From the NCBI RefSeq assembly GCF_001543285.1, contig NZ_CP014164.1, positions 62,001-126,000 on the forward strand: DNA of 64,000 nucleotides, given 5' to 3'. Origin of the DNA: Aerococcus viridans. Lineage in GTDB: Bacteria; Bacillota; Bacilli; Lactobacillales; Aerococcaceae. Under the pieces are notes generated by a model. It did no database searches, had not been told where the DNA came from, and worked only from the letters and a program-made list of their open reading frames with translations. The stretch's first letter is position 1. The number at the start of each line of letters is the position of its first letter. The position numbers and the translations under genes are program-made. Positions 36,968 through 45,698 of this stretch are shown piece by piece.

Positions 36968-37792
36968 ATGACCAAGCAATTGATTCCAAACGGCGGTAAT
37001 TGTTTAGCTTCGGTAGCACTACTTGAAGGTAAGCAGCCATTATTATGGGCCTTCCGTGAAAAGAGCTTGATGCCAAGTGATAGTGGTTGGCGTTTTTTTG
37101 CTGTGACGGATACGCAAACTGAAATTATGGACGGAAAGAGCGTACTTCTTGTCGATATTAATAAAATTGCTGAGCTGGAACCAACTGTAGCGGGTATTTA
37201 TTGGTATCCAGAAGGAGCTGATTTTCAGTTAGCCAGTAAAGATGGCAGCAAATATTTCGTGTACAACGATACTTTCGAAAGAGTAGTACCGGCAACCAAC
37301 TACAAAGACTTACCACGTTCGTCAAAAGCCTTCGTACAACATTTTAAAGAAGCCAAGGAAACATTAACGACTAATGCCATGGCTGAAAGCTTACAATTAA
37401 CTGCTGAAAAAGTGGATATGCTAAAACTATTAGATTTAATGCATACAAGCGATGCAGGTAATCTATCAGATATAGAAATCTTTCTTAATACGGGTTTATT
37501 ATTAGGCTTCGTAGATATGCGAAATAAAGCCCTACATATGACCTTATCAGATGGGCAATTGGATGATATTGTGGGCACTATGATGGATTATTTTAATCTA
37601 AATCGAGAGAAAGCTGTTGCCTACGTTTACCATTACGCTAACTTAAAGCATGATGGAACAGCGGTTGCTGAACAACAATTGACGATGTATGGTGGCAAAA
37701 TGTATGAGTGGTTAAAAGTGGATGACTTTCATGCAATCAAAAATGAATATGCTAACCTAGTGATGCATCATCGCAAAGCCAAAATGGTTTAG
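36968..37792 (+). CDS. DUF2185-domain protein
   Basis: 274 residues from MTKQLIPNGGNCLASVALLE, with GCGGAGG upstream of ATG 36968; a longer frame exists but lacks a ribosome site. The first 120 residues have the DUF2185 pattern (GGNCLAS...WAFREKS...DSGWRFF...YWYPEGADFQL). The rest is helical with no known domain. DUF2185 proteins are related to some immunity proteins (Imm33 group); no toxin gene is adjacent, so that link is weak. Function unknown; probably cytoplasmic. Confidence 0.65.
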   Translation: MTKQLIPNGGNCLASVALLEGKQPLLWAFREKSLMPSDSGWRFFAVTDTQTEIMDGKSVLLVDINKIAELEPTVAGIYWYPEGADFQLASKDGSKYFVYNDTFERVVPATNYKDLPRSSKAFVQHFKEAKETLTTNAMAESLQLTAEKVDMLKLLDLMHTSDAGNLSDIEIFLNTGLLLGFVDMRNKALHMTLSDGQLDDIVGTMMDYFNLNREKAVAYVYHYANLKHDGTAVAEQQLTMYGGKMYEWLKVDDFHAIKNEYANLVMHHRKAKMV

Positions 37793-37831
37793 CGAATTTT
37801 ACCTAATCTAAACAGAATGGAGCGTTAAAAA

Positions 37832-38206
37832 GTGAAGTATTTTAAGCAAGCCTTTATTATTATTGTGATTACTTTAATCTCTGAAGTATTATCACACATA
37901 TTACCTTTACCCTTGTCAGCCTCAATTTACGGCATGGTTATATTATTTATCTGCTTAATGACTGGTGTGATTAAGCTGGAACAAGTTGAAAATGTAGGTG
38001 AATGGTTAATTGCCGTGATGCCTGCTATGTTTGTAGTGCCAGGTGCTGGTTTTATTACCTCTTGGGCAAGTTTACAGCCGCATTTATTATCTTGGTCTGT
38101 GATTATTTCGGTGACAACTATCCTTGTGATGGCCGTTGCTGGTCTTATAGCGCAATCGTTGCAAAAACGTCAGATTGCTAAGAATGGAGGAGAAAATAAT
38201 GAATAG
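37832..38206 (+). CDS. lrgA: LrgA/CidA family holin-like protein
   Basis: 124 residues, four membrane helices, GTG start at 37832. Segments VITLISEVLSHILPLPLSAS and IPAMFVVPGAG-like AVMPAMFVVPGAGFI match LrgA. LrgAB proteins modulate murein hydrolase activity, and in several species export pyruvate under low oxygen. Overlaps lrgB by 8 bp. No LytSR two-component genes are adjacent. Confidence 0.9.
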   Translation: MKYFKQAFIIIVITLISEVLSHILPLPLSASIYGMVILFICLMTGVIKLEQVENVGEWLIAVMPAMFVVPGAGFITSWASLQPHLLSWSVIISVTTILVMAVAGLIAQSLQKRQIAKNGGENNE

Positions 38207-38891
38207 TTTATTTGATTTGTTCCCCTCATTTGGTTTATTTCTAACCTTAGGCGTATACATGATTGCCATGTGGATAAACAAGAAATTAAAAACACCTATT
38301 GCCAATCCGTTGTTAATTGCAGTTATTTTAATTATTGCGATCTTAGTTATTGGCAAGGTAAATGTGCCTGTTTACCAAGAAAGCGCGAGTTTTGTGTCGT
38401 ATTTGTTAACACCAGCAACTATTTCTTTAGCTATTCCTGTATATAAACAACGGCACATTTTAAAAGAAAACTTCTGGACAATTATTATTACAGTTGTGGC
38501 AGCTATGATTACAGCCGTTGTGAGTGTCTTGATTGTCGCTGTTATCTTTAATATGGATGAAGAAATTTTACGTTCGGTGCTATCTAAATCAGTAACAACT
38601 GCCATCGCGATTGATATTACCGAAATAATTGGTGGTATTACACCAATTATTGTTGGTTCAGTTGTTTTGACAGGTATCTTTGGTGTTGTGGTGAACGAAT
38701 GGATTTTCAAACTTCTAAAAATTGATTCATATTTTGCGCGTGGTTTAGCTATGGGGACTTCAAGTCACGCCATGGGTACAGCAGAATCAATGAAAATTAA
38801 TGAACTTCAAGGCGCGATGTCTAGTATCGCCATGGTAATATCTGGTATTGTGATTGCTATTTTAGTACCAATCGTTGCAGGTTTCCTATAA
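38199..38891 (+). CDS. lrgB: LrgB family antiholin-like protein
   Basis: 230 residues from MNSLFDLFPSFG (ATG 38199, AATGGAGGAG upstream). Multiple membrane helices; conserved YLLTPATISLAIPVYKQ, SVTTAIAIDI (here KSVTTAIAIDITEIIGG) and GTSSHAMGTAES motifs. Partner of LrgA in a two-gene operon; a terminator follows. Confidence 0.92.
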   Translation: MNSLFDLFPSFGLFLTLGVYMIAMWINKKLKTPIANPLLIAVILIIAILVIGKVNVPVYQESASFVSYLLTPATISLAIPVYKQRHILKENFWTIIITVVAAMITAVVSVLIVAVIFNMDEEILRSVLSKSVTTAIAIDITEIIGGITPIIVGSVVLTGIFGVVVNEWIFKLLKIDSYFARGLAMGTSSHAMGTAESMKINELQGAMSSIAMVISGIVIAILVPIVAGFL

Positions 38892-38926
38892 AAATTGGTA
38901 AGCGCTAGTTACTAAATATATTTCAA

Positions 38927-38961
38927 AAAGTGTTGTCTATTTTGGACAACACTTTTTATTT
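38927..38961 (+). terminator. Terminator after lrgB
   Basis: AAAAAGTGTTGTC pairs with GACAACACTTTTT around a 7-base loop. Confidence 0.85.
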
Positions 38962-39155
38962 ATCAATAAAAAGCAAAAAAAAGAAAAAATGAGATTTATT
39001 CTCATTTTTATTAGAAATAAACTACCCTTTTTCTCATAAATAGTGTTAAACTAATAGTATATTAATGGATCGTGAGAGGCGTTTATTTGCTTAGATGAAC
39101 AATATCCAAACCAACACGAATTTCATATAAACACATGATTGAAAGGATGAGTAGC

Positions 39156-40175
39156 ATGACAGTAGATATCAAATGGGAAGAATTAGGTTTTGAATATATA
39201 AACTTACCATACCGTTGGCGTGCCTATTGGAAAGATGGCGAATGGTATAAGAGTGGTTTGGAAACTGAAAATACGATCCAGATTGAAGAAGGGGCACCAA
39301 TTTTACATTACGGACAGGGTGCTTTTGAAGGATTAAAGGCATTTAAAACAAAAGAAGGCGATATCCAAATCTTTCGTCCTGACCAAAATGCGAAACGTTT
39401 AAATGCATCGGCAGCCCGTTTAGTGATGCCTGAAGTACCAGAAGAAGACTTCATTCATGCGGTTAAAGAAGTGGTTAAAGCAAATGCTGAATATGTGCCA
39501 CCATATGGTACAGGTGCATCATTCTATCTACGACCAACTTTAATTGGCGTAGGGGATAATATTGGTGTGCATGCAGCAAAAGAATATATCTTCACAGTAT
39601 TTGCCATGCCAGTGGGCCGTTATTTTAAAGGTGGTATGGTTCCAACAGCCTTTACAACATCTGAATTTGACCGTGCGGCACCTCATGGTACAGGAGCAGC
39701 AAAGGTTGGTGGAAACTATGCGGGTAGTTTACAGCCAGGAATTGAAGCCAAAGAACAAGGATACTCTGACGTTGTATATTTAGATCCGGCTACACATACA
39801 AAAATTGAAGAAGTAGGTTCCGCAAACTTCTTTGGTATTGAAAAAGATACCAATAAATTTGTGACACCTAAGTCACCTTCAATCTTACCGTCAATCACTA
39901 AGTACTCATTACTTTGGTTAGCTGAACACCGTTTAGGCTTAGAAGTTGAAGAGGGCGATGTGTATATTGATGACTTAGACCGCTTTAGCGAAGCAGGAGC
40001 ATGTGGTACAGCGGCTGTTATTTCACCAGTATCATTTATTACCCATAACGACCATAAACATGTATTTTATTCAGAAACTGAAGTAGGCCCAATCACCAAA
40101 AAATTGTATGATGAATTAGTGGGTATCCAAAATGGTGACGTTGAAGCACCAGAAGGCTGGATTGTTAAAGTTTAA
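39156..40175 (+). CDS. ilvE: Branched-chain amino-acid aminotransferase, second copy
   Basis: 339 residues from MTVDIKWEELGFEYINLPYR (ATG 39156, GAAAGGATG upstream). Clearly paralogous to the enzyme at 5812-6846: HYGQGAFEGLKAF, the PLP-lysine segment GTGAAKVGGNYAGS, and EEVGSANFFGIEKDTNKFVT are shared in layout. Catalyses transamination of Leu, Ile and Val. Unlike the first copy it has no leader peptide or attenuator; its 240-bp upstream region shows no clear regulatory structure. Flanked by a terminator on each side, so monocistronic. Confidence 0.92.
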   Translation: MTVDIKWEELGFEYINLPYRWRAYWKDGEWYKSGLETENTIQIEEGAPILHYGQGAFEGLKAFKTKEGDIQIFRPDQNAKRLNASAARLVMPEVPEEDFIHAVKEVVKANAEYVPPYGTGASFYLRPTLIGVGDNIGVHAAKEYIFTVFAMPVGRYFKGGMVPTAFTTSEFDRAAPHGTGAAKVGGNYAGSLQPGIEAKEQGYSDVVYLDPATHTKIEEVGSANFFGIEKDTNKFVTPKSPSILPSITKYSLLWLAEHRLGLEVEEGDVYIDDLDRFSEAGACGTAAVISPVSFITHNDHKHVFYSETEVGPITKKLYDELVGIQNGDVEAPEGWIVKV

Positions 40176-40254
40176 AATAAAGACAGAACCACCAAAAGTG
40201 ATTAACCTGATAAAAAACGAATAGATTGTTTAATCTTTAATGAAAATATTAAAA

Positions 40255-40292
40255 GCATGAAAGGGTGGCAAAATGCCTTTCATGCCTTTTTT
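40255..40292 (+). terminator. Terminator after the second aminotransferase
   Basis: GCATGAAAGG pairs with CCTTTCATGC around an 11-base loop, followed by CTTTTTT. Confidence 0.88.
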
Positions 40293-40300
40293 GGTATACA

Positions 40301-40328
40301 AAAAGCACCAGGCTAACCTGATGCTTTT
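40301..40328 (-). terminator. Terminator of the deoxyribosyltransferase gene
   Basis: On the minus strand AAAAGCATCAGG pairs with CCTGGTGCTTTT around TTAG, running into T residues. Confidence 0.8.
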
Positions 40329-40335
40329 CCATTTT

Positions 40336-40839
40336 TTAGATAACATCCATGTCTGGAAGTGGGTTTGTTGGGAAGTGGTTGAAGTCATAAGTTGCTAATT
40401 CATTGATATCAGTCATGAAGTAAGTACCTCCACGCGCAATCATTAAGTTTAATTCTTTATTTTCTAAACCATTTTCACTTAATAAGACAACGATAGCAGG
40501 TTTGTGCATTGCACGCATAAAACCTAACTCAAAGGCTGTACCGTCATCGACGTTTTCAACGTCATATAAGAAAACACCAGCGTCTGCAGTATTCATTGCA
40601 GATAGGTCGTTTTGATAGGTCGCTACTTGCCATTCAAATGAACCAAAAATACCTTCTGGATCACGGTCAAAAGATGTGTCTTTGTATTGGTGATCAAATG
40701 GGAAATGAACAACACCAACAGTTGGGTTCGCGTTTAAGGCTTTTGTCGCTTCCTCTACACGGCGAACTTGGTCAGGATTGAAAAAAGGTGTTGCTAGATA
40801 TAATTTAGTGCTTGCTGAAGTATCTTTACGTTTATCCAA
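40336..40839 (-). CDS. Nucleoside 2-deoxyribosyltransferase
   Basis: 167 residues. Conserved KLYLATPFFNPDQVRRVEEA at the N-terminus, DAGVFLYDVENVDDGTAFEL with the catalytic Glu in AFELGFMRA, and NLMIARGGTYF near the end. The enzyme swaps bases between deoxynucleosides, a salvage route used by lactobacilli and relatives. It lies beside an HD hydrolase, a deoxynucleoside kinase and anaerobic ribonucleotide reductase genes on the same strand. Confidence 0.93.
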   Translation of the reverse strand: MDKRKDTSASTKLYLATPFFNPDQVRRVEEATKALNANPTVGVVHFPFDHQYKDTSFDRDPEGIFGSFEWQVATYQNDLSAMNTADAGVFLYDVENVDDGTAFELGFMRAMHKPAIVVLLSENGLENKELNLMIARGGTYFMTDINELATYDFNHFPTNPLPDMDVI

Positions 40840-40908
40840 TGATATAACCTCTTTCTTAAATTCAAAATGACTTGCTAATTACATTCTACAATAAATAATA
40901 CGAATTGT

Positions 40909-41574
40909 TTAAATATTTCCTTGCCACTCAGCCATAAATTGGTCAAGAAATTGTCGCATAAAAAGTGTCCGCTCATGCGCAATCTCTTTGCCAGCTTCTG
41001 TATTCATAGAATGTTCTAGTTTAAGTAGCTTTTCATAGAAATGGTTAATTGCAGTTGAAGGGTGGTTGCGGTAATCATCTTTATTCTGCACATCAATCAC
41101 AGGGATTTTTGGATTATAGATTTCGTTATTAGCGTGACCGCCGTAGGCAAAGGTGCGAGCAATACCAATTGCACCAAGGGCATCAATTCGGTCTGCATCC
41201 TGAACGTATTGGCCTTCAACAGACAAATCATATTGGGTGGTTAAGTTTTTTGAGTAGGACATATGTTGAATAGTATAAAGAATATTTTCTCGACTAGCTG
41301 GCGAAAGACATAACTCATCTAAAAGTTGTTCAACTTCCATTTGACTAAAAATAATATCCGAAACTAGCTTGTCATCAATTGTATCATGTAAATACGCAGC
41401 GGCTTCAATGATGATCAAAGCCTCAGTATTACTTTCACCATAATCTGCTATATACAGGGTTTTAGCAAGTTTAGCAACTCGATCTGCATGCCAGTAATCA
41501 TGACCAGTGGGGTCAAACGCCATGCGTTCTCTTGCAAAATCTTGAATTTTTTTAAGCCGTATTACCATTTCCAT
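40909..41574 (-). CDS. HD-domain phosphohydrolase
   Basis: 221 residues. The HD metal site is visible: GHDYWHADRV (His29), AAYLHDTIDD (His63-Asp64) and VQDADRIDALG (Asp126). It resembles the YedJ-like group of HD hydrolases acting on nucleotides or phosphate esters; the substrate is unknown. AAGGAGATGGGC upstream of ATG 41574. Lies 28 bp after the kinase gene in the same direction, so likely co-transcribed in a nucleotide-metabolism cluster. Confidence 0.85.
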   Translation of the reverse strand: MEMVIRLKKIQDFARERMAFDPTGHDYWHADRVAKLAKTLYIADYGESNTEALIIIEAAAYLHDTIDDKLVSDIIFSQMEVEQLLDELCLSPASRENILYTIQHMSYSKNLTTQYDLSVEGQYVQDADRIDALGAIGIARTFAYGGHANNEIYNPKIPVIDVQNKDDYRNHPSTAINHFYEKLLKLEHSMNTEAGKEIAHERTLFMRQFLDQFMAEWQGNI

Positions 41575-41602
41575 TTGCCCATCTCCTTAACCAAACAGTA
41601 TT

Positions 41603-42277
41603 TTATTCAAATGTGTCAGCAGTCACAATATCATTTTCAATCATAAAGTCTTTAATATCTTGAATTAAGACATTTTGATGGTGGGGGTACTTGACCAAGT
41701 CGTATTTTTCCATATCAATGAACATCACTTTGGATTGATTATAGTGATTTTCCACCCAATCATCATAACCAGACCATAAGCGGTGGTAATAGTTGGTGAG
41801 TTCCTCTCCTTGTTCAAAATCACGTCCACGGTTTTCGATGCGAGTCATCACTGTTTCAAAAGAACCATGCAGATACAACATTAAATCAGGATGCTTGCGC
41901 GGGATTTCAGCTAATTCTTCCATCATATTACGAGATAGATTTTCGTAAATTGAAAACTCTTCTTCACTAATACGGCCAATGTCTGTATTCACTCTAGCAA
42001 AGTACCAATCTTCAAAAATAGATCGATCTAAAACTGTTTTATCTTCTCTAGAAGCTTGCTTAATTGTTTTAAATCGTGAATTCAAAAAATCCAATTGTGT
42101 TAAAAATGGATACCGCTTCAACAATTGCTCTTCTGGACTAGCTTTATAAAAATAAGGCAACATAATGTTATCCTCTACCGATTCGTAGAAGGGTTTAAAG
42201 TCTAATTCATCTCTGATTAAGTTTGTAACGGTGGTTTTACCTAGGCCGATCATCCCACCAACGGTTATCATTGTCAT
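41603..42277 (-). CDS. Deoxynucleoside kinase, second copy
   Basis: 224 residues. P-loop GGMIGLGKTTVTN at the extreme N-terminus, VLDRSIFEDWYFARV and the lid RIENRGRDFEQ. Related to but clearly different from the copy at 33458-34120. Lactobacilli use two such kinases (dAK and dGK/dCK); this pair may divide substrates similarly. Starts MTMITVGG; ATG at residue 3 is an alternative. Confidence 0.9.
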   Translation of the reverse strand: MTMITVGGMIGLGKTTVTNLIRDELDFKPFYESVEDNIMLPYFYKASPEEQLLKRYPFLTQLDFLNSRFKTIKQASREDKTVLDRSIFEDWYFARVNTDIGRISEEEFSIYENLSRNMMEELAEIPRKHPDLMLYLHGSFETVMTRIENRGRDFEQGEELTNYYHRLWSGYDDWVENHYNQSKVMFIDMEKYDLVKYPHHQNVLIQDIKDFMIENDIVTADTFE

Positions 42278-42398
42278 TGTGTAACTCCTAACTTTTTTAA
42301 AAATCGTAAACCTTTAAATGAAATGGTTTAGCTAAAAAATCATTCTATACCTATCTCAGAATAAAAGGTCATTTGATATTTGTAAACCGATAAAATAA

Positions 42399-43223
42399 TT
42401 ACTTATATGGCAAGCCGTCAGCATTTGTCCAAAGTACAAGCTCATTCTTTTGAAGACTCGCTGGGACATCAATAATTCGCTGGTTGCGACTTCCTCTAAA
42501 CTGTAAAGTTAGATCCATTTGATCTTGTAGGAAACGACCATCAACCAACACATCGATTAAGTCTAAGAGGGCAAGTTTATCTTCTGAATCGACTAGTAAC
42601 TCTTCAAAGGTATAACCTGACCAGCACCAAATATCTTTACTGTGCCCATAGCGGTCACGTAAAGCCTGGCATAGCGGTAGTAAGATATTAGTGTTTAGCA
42701 TAGGTTCCCCACCTAATAAGGTCAAACCTTGGCAGTAACTAGCCCCAATATCTTCCAAAATTTGATTTTGTAGTGCTTCAGTGTAATCAATTCCGTAGTT
42801 GAAATTCTGGACAACTCGGTTGTAGCAGCCTGGACAAGCAAAGAGACAACCACTGACGTAAATGGAACAACGAACACCTTCGCCATCCACAAAGTTATAA
42901 GCTTTGTAGTCAGCGATTTTTCCTCTAGACCAATCTTTTGCTAACCATTCTTTTGGTTCTGGGTTGTTGGGGGATTTGGGTGCGCGCTGGGCTCTTCTAG
43001 CTAACCTCTTCTGAATTAATTCGGCCCTTTTAATATCTTCTTCACTAAGAAAGTCTTCAGGTCGCGCCTCTTGCTTGTCTTCCACCATAGACCGTTCGGT
43101 ATATTTTTTAGGAATTAAGGATTTTTCCGTCTGTTTGGCATTTTCATCCTTATGGTTGGTCGTCAATCTGATCACCCCATACTGGTTCATTGTAGACAAT
43201 GGCATCTTCTCCGTCCGCTTCAA
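42399..43223 (-). CDS. nrdG: Anaerobic ribonucleotide reductase activating protein NrdG
   Basis: Radical-SAM activase that installs the glycyl radical on NrdD. The catalytic part begins near KIADYKAYNFVDGEGVRCSI and has the cluster motif SGCLFACPGCYN (Cys-x3-Cys-x2-Cys), then LTLLGGEPMLN. Normal NrdG is about 150-200 residues. This frame adds about 90 residues, basic and charged (SEEDIKRAELIQKRLARRAQ), with no known domain. The true start is uncertain: TTG or GTG near 43166-43175, after GGGGTGATC, or Met at 43088, are candidates. Overlaps the nrdD end. Confidence 0.88.
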   Translation of the reverse strand: MKRTEKMPLSTMNQYGVIRLTTNHKDENAKQTEKSLIPKKYTERSMVEDKQEARPEDFLSEEDIKRAELIQKRLARRAQRAPKSPNNPEPKEWLAKDWSRGKIADYKAYNFVDGEGVRCSIYVSGCLFACPGCYNRVVQNFNYGIDYTEALQNQILEDIGASYCQGLTLLGGEPMLNTNILLPLCQALRDRYGHSKDIWCWSGYTFEELLVDSEDKLALLDLIDVLVDGRFLQDQMDLTLQFRGSRNQRIIDVPASLQKNELVLWTNADGLPYK

Positions 43224-45420
43224 ATGAGGTATTTACGCGACTTTGAGAGAGATGTTTTGTCCGAGATGAAATTTCTTTATGTCGTCCGTTTACCATTGGT
43301 CGTTGCTGTGGATTACCGAGGTAACCACAAGTCCGTTTAACGACATCGCAGGTTTTAGGGTTACTATTACCACATTGTGGGCATTTAAAGCCGCGGTCAG
43401 TTGGTTCAAAATCACCATCAAAACCACATTCATAGCAGTGGTCAATTGGGGTGTTAGTCCCTAGATAGCCTACCCGGTCATAGGCGAAATCCCACACAGC
43501 TTCAAGCGCTTTAGGATTTTGTCTCATATTTGGGTACTCACAGTAGTGAATGAAACCACCACTTGCATATTGCGGATAGTCTTTTTCAAATTCAAGTTTT
43601 TCAAACGGCGTAGGAGATTTGCGGACGTCATAGTGAAATGAGTTTGTATAGTATTCTTTATCCGTAATATCCGAGATTGGCCCAAATTTTTCAAGGTCCA
43701 ATTCGCAAAAACGATCAGTCAGACTTTCAGCTGGTGTTGAATAGATACTAAAGTGGTAGCCGTAGGTATCTCCTAGATGATCAGCTTTTTGTTTCATCGT
43801 TTTCAAAACAGACAGGGTAAAGTCCTTTGCGTCAGGATTTGACTCCCAATTAGGGCCATAAAAAGCTGTACCGATCTCATATAAACCGATATATCCCATT
43901 GATATGGTAGACCGTTTCTGATTAAATAATAGGTCGACTGGCTCATCCTCATTTAATCTTTTACCAAAGGCACCGTGCATATATAAAATCGGTGCGTTTT
44001 CTGGCTTAGCTTCCTTTACCCGGTTGATACGGAATAAAAGCGCATCCGCCATAATATCTAGCCGTTCATCTAATATGCTAAAGAATCGTTCTTGGTTGCC
44101 TTTAGCTTCAAGTGCAATCCGTGGTAAGTTTAAACTGACCACGCCAAGATTCATCCGGCCACTATTCACTTCTTGTCCATGCTTATCTTGCCAAGCCTGT
44201 AAGAAAGACCGACAACCCATGGGTGCTTTGAAAGAGCCTGTTAATTCAACAATTTTGTCATACATTAAGACATCCGGGTACATTCTTTGCGTCGCACAAG
44301 TCAGTGCTAATTGCTTGATATCGTAATTAGGATCTTTAGGTTCAAGGTTTACCCCTCGTTTAAGGGTGAAGACCAACTTAGGAAAAATGGCAGTCCTTTT
44401 TTCCTTGCCTAATCCTTCGATACGAATATCAAAAATAGCTTTTTGAATTTCTCGCTCATACCAAGAAGTCCCTAAACCAAAGCCAAAGGTTGTAAAGGGT
44501 GTCTGACCTTGAGAAGTATATAAAGTATTGATTTCGTACTCTAGACTTTGGATTGCATCGTGGATATCTTTTTTCGTACGAGACTTTGCGAAGGCCTCTT
44601 GTTTTTTGGCACCATCGATCCATTCTCTAGCAATAGCGAGATTCTTTTTGTAATTCATTTCTGCATAAGGCGCTAAGACTTCGTCTATGCGGTCAACAGT
44701 CGTACCACCATATTGACTAGATGCAACATTAGCAATAATTTGAGCCGTTTGAGCTGCTGCTGTTTGAATGGATTTTGGTGATGCCACTTCGGCGTTACCA
44801 ATCTTGAAGCCATTACTAAACATATTTTCTAGGTCAATCAATGAACAGTTTGTCATTGGTGCGTACGGATTATAGTCCAAGTCATGGATATGAATATCCC
44901 CTTTTAAGTGCGCATTAGCGACATGCTTTGGTAGCATTTTAAGGCCGATAGCTTTCGACACGATACCTGCTGTTAAGTCGCGTTGGGTATTAAAGACCTT
45001 ACTATCCTTATTGGCATTTTCGTTCACCACATCCTGTGCTTTATTGATAAGCCCTTGCATACGAGTCTGGATGTTAGTTGCATTAGCAAACCTTTCTTCA
45101 GCCACTTGTCTGTTTGCTAGATAGGTCTCTGCTATATGGTTGAAATTTTGGTCTTGTAAAACTTGCACTAACTGGTGATGAATAGTGGTCACCTCTATGG
45201 CGTCATTAGGGTTTGCTTTTTGAATATCGGCTAAATTTGCCAATACTTGGTGCAATATTAGGTTGATATCAGCTGTTTCAGCTTGTTTACTTTGACTTGC
45301 TTTTATAATGGATTGTTGTAATTTGTCGACATCAAAAGCGACCGTTCGACCATCACGTTTGTGTACTTTTACTTGGTCAAAGCTATCTAGGTGTAATATT
45401 TCTTGAACTGCTTGTGCCAT
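43150..45420 (-). CDS. nrdD: Anaerobic ribonucleoside-triphosphate reductase NrdD
   Basis: 756 residues, class III reductase making dNTPs without oxygen. An N-terminal ATP-cone (about 15-105) for allosteric control is followed by the 10-stranded barrel. The zinc site is CYECGFDGDFEPTDRGFKCP-QC, and the radical glycine sits in KRTCGYLGNP (Gly699). About 33 extra acidic residues follow the usual C-terminal KHL end. AAGGAGGC precedes ATG 45420. Two NrdR boxes lie upstream, so it should be repressed when dATP is plentiful. nrdG follows in the same operon. Confidence 0.95.
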   Translation of the reverse strand: MAQAVQEILHLDSFDQVKVHKRDGRTVAFDVDKLQQSIIKASQSKQAETADINLILHQVLANLADIQKANPNDAIEVTTIHHQLVQVLQDQNFNHIAETYLANRQVAEERFANATNIQTRMQGLINKAQDVVNENANKDSKVFNTQRDLTAGIVSKAIGLKMLPKHVANAHLKGDIHIHDLDYNPYAPMTNCSLIDLENMFSNGFKIGNAEVASPKSIQTAAAQTAQIIANVASSQYGGTTVDRIDEVLAPYAEMNYKKNLAIAREWIDGAKKQEAFAKSRTKKDIHDAIQSLEYEINTLYTSQGQTPFTTFGFGLGTSWYEREIQKAIFDIRIEGLGKEKRTAIFPKLVFTLKRGVNLEPKDPNYDIKQLALTCATQRMYPDVLMYDKIVELTGSFKAPMGCRSFLQAWQDKHGQEVNSGRMNLGVVSLNLPRIALEAKGNQERFFSILDERLDIMADALLFRINRVKEAKPENAPILYMHGAFGKRLNEDEPVDLLFNQKRSTISMGYIGLYEIGTAFYGPNWESNPDAKDFTLSVLKTMKQKADHLGDTYGYHFSIYSTPAESLTDRFCELDLEKFGPISDITDKEYYTNSFHYDVRKSPTPFEKLEFEKDYPQYASGGFIHYCEYPNMRQNPKALEAVWDFAYDRVGYLGTNTPIDHCYECGFDGDFEPTDRGFKCPQCGNSNPKTCDVVKRTCGYLGNPQQRPMVNGRHKEISSRTKHLSQSRVNTSFEADGEDAIVYNEPVWGDQIDDQP

Positions 45421-45460
45421 GAATAGTGCCTCCTTACTATAACATGAAAAATAAGTTTAG

Positions 45461-45507
45461 ACACAACATATAGTGTCGTCATCAAAATATTTTATCATAT
45501 ATAGTGT
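45461..45507 (-). promoter_or_regulatory. Tandem NrdR boxes upstream of nrdD
   Basis: ACACAACATATAGTGT (45461-45476) and TTATCATATATAGTGT (45492-45507) match the NrdR consensus ACACwATATnTwGTGT fully and in part. Their starts are 31 bp apart, three helical turns, the classic arrangement for NrdR repression of ribonucleotide reductase genes. Confidence 0.8.
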
Positions 45508-45601
45508 TCCGTACAAGGGTAAATGAAAATGGTGCATGGGTCAAAAAGTAAAAATGAAGAAAAATAAACAATTAATGTATGATTTTAAAAAGCGAAAAAT
45601 A

Positions 45602-45652
45602 AAAACGGTCAAAAAACCACCATGACTGATTAAAGAATGGTGGTATTGACCG
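45602..45652 (-). terminator. Terminator of the DUF438/PAS gene
   Basis: On the minus strand CGGTCAATACCACCATT pairs with ATGGTGGTTTTTTGACCG with a small internal loop, followed by TTTTTATTTTT. Confidence 0.85.
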
Positions 45653-45698
45653 AATAGTTTATTTAAATAACCTGAGTTCAAACTAGTCATCTTTTGAA

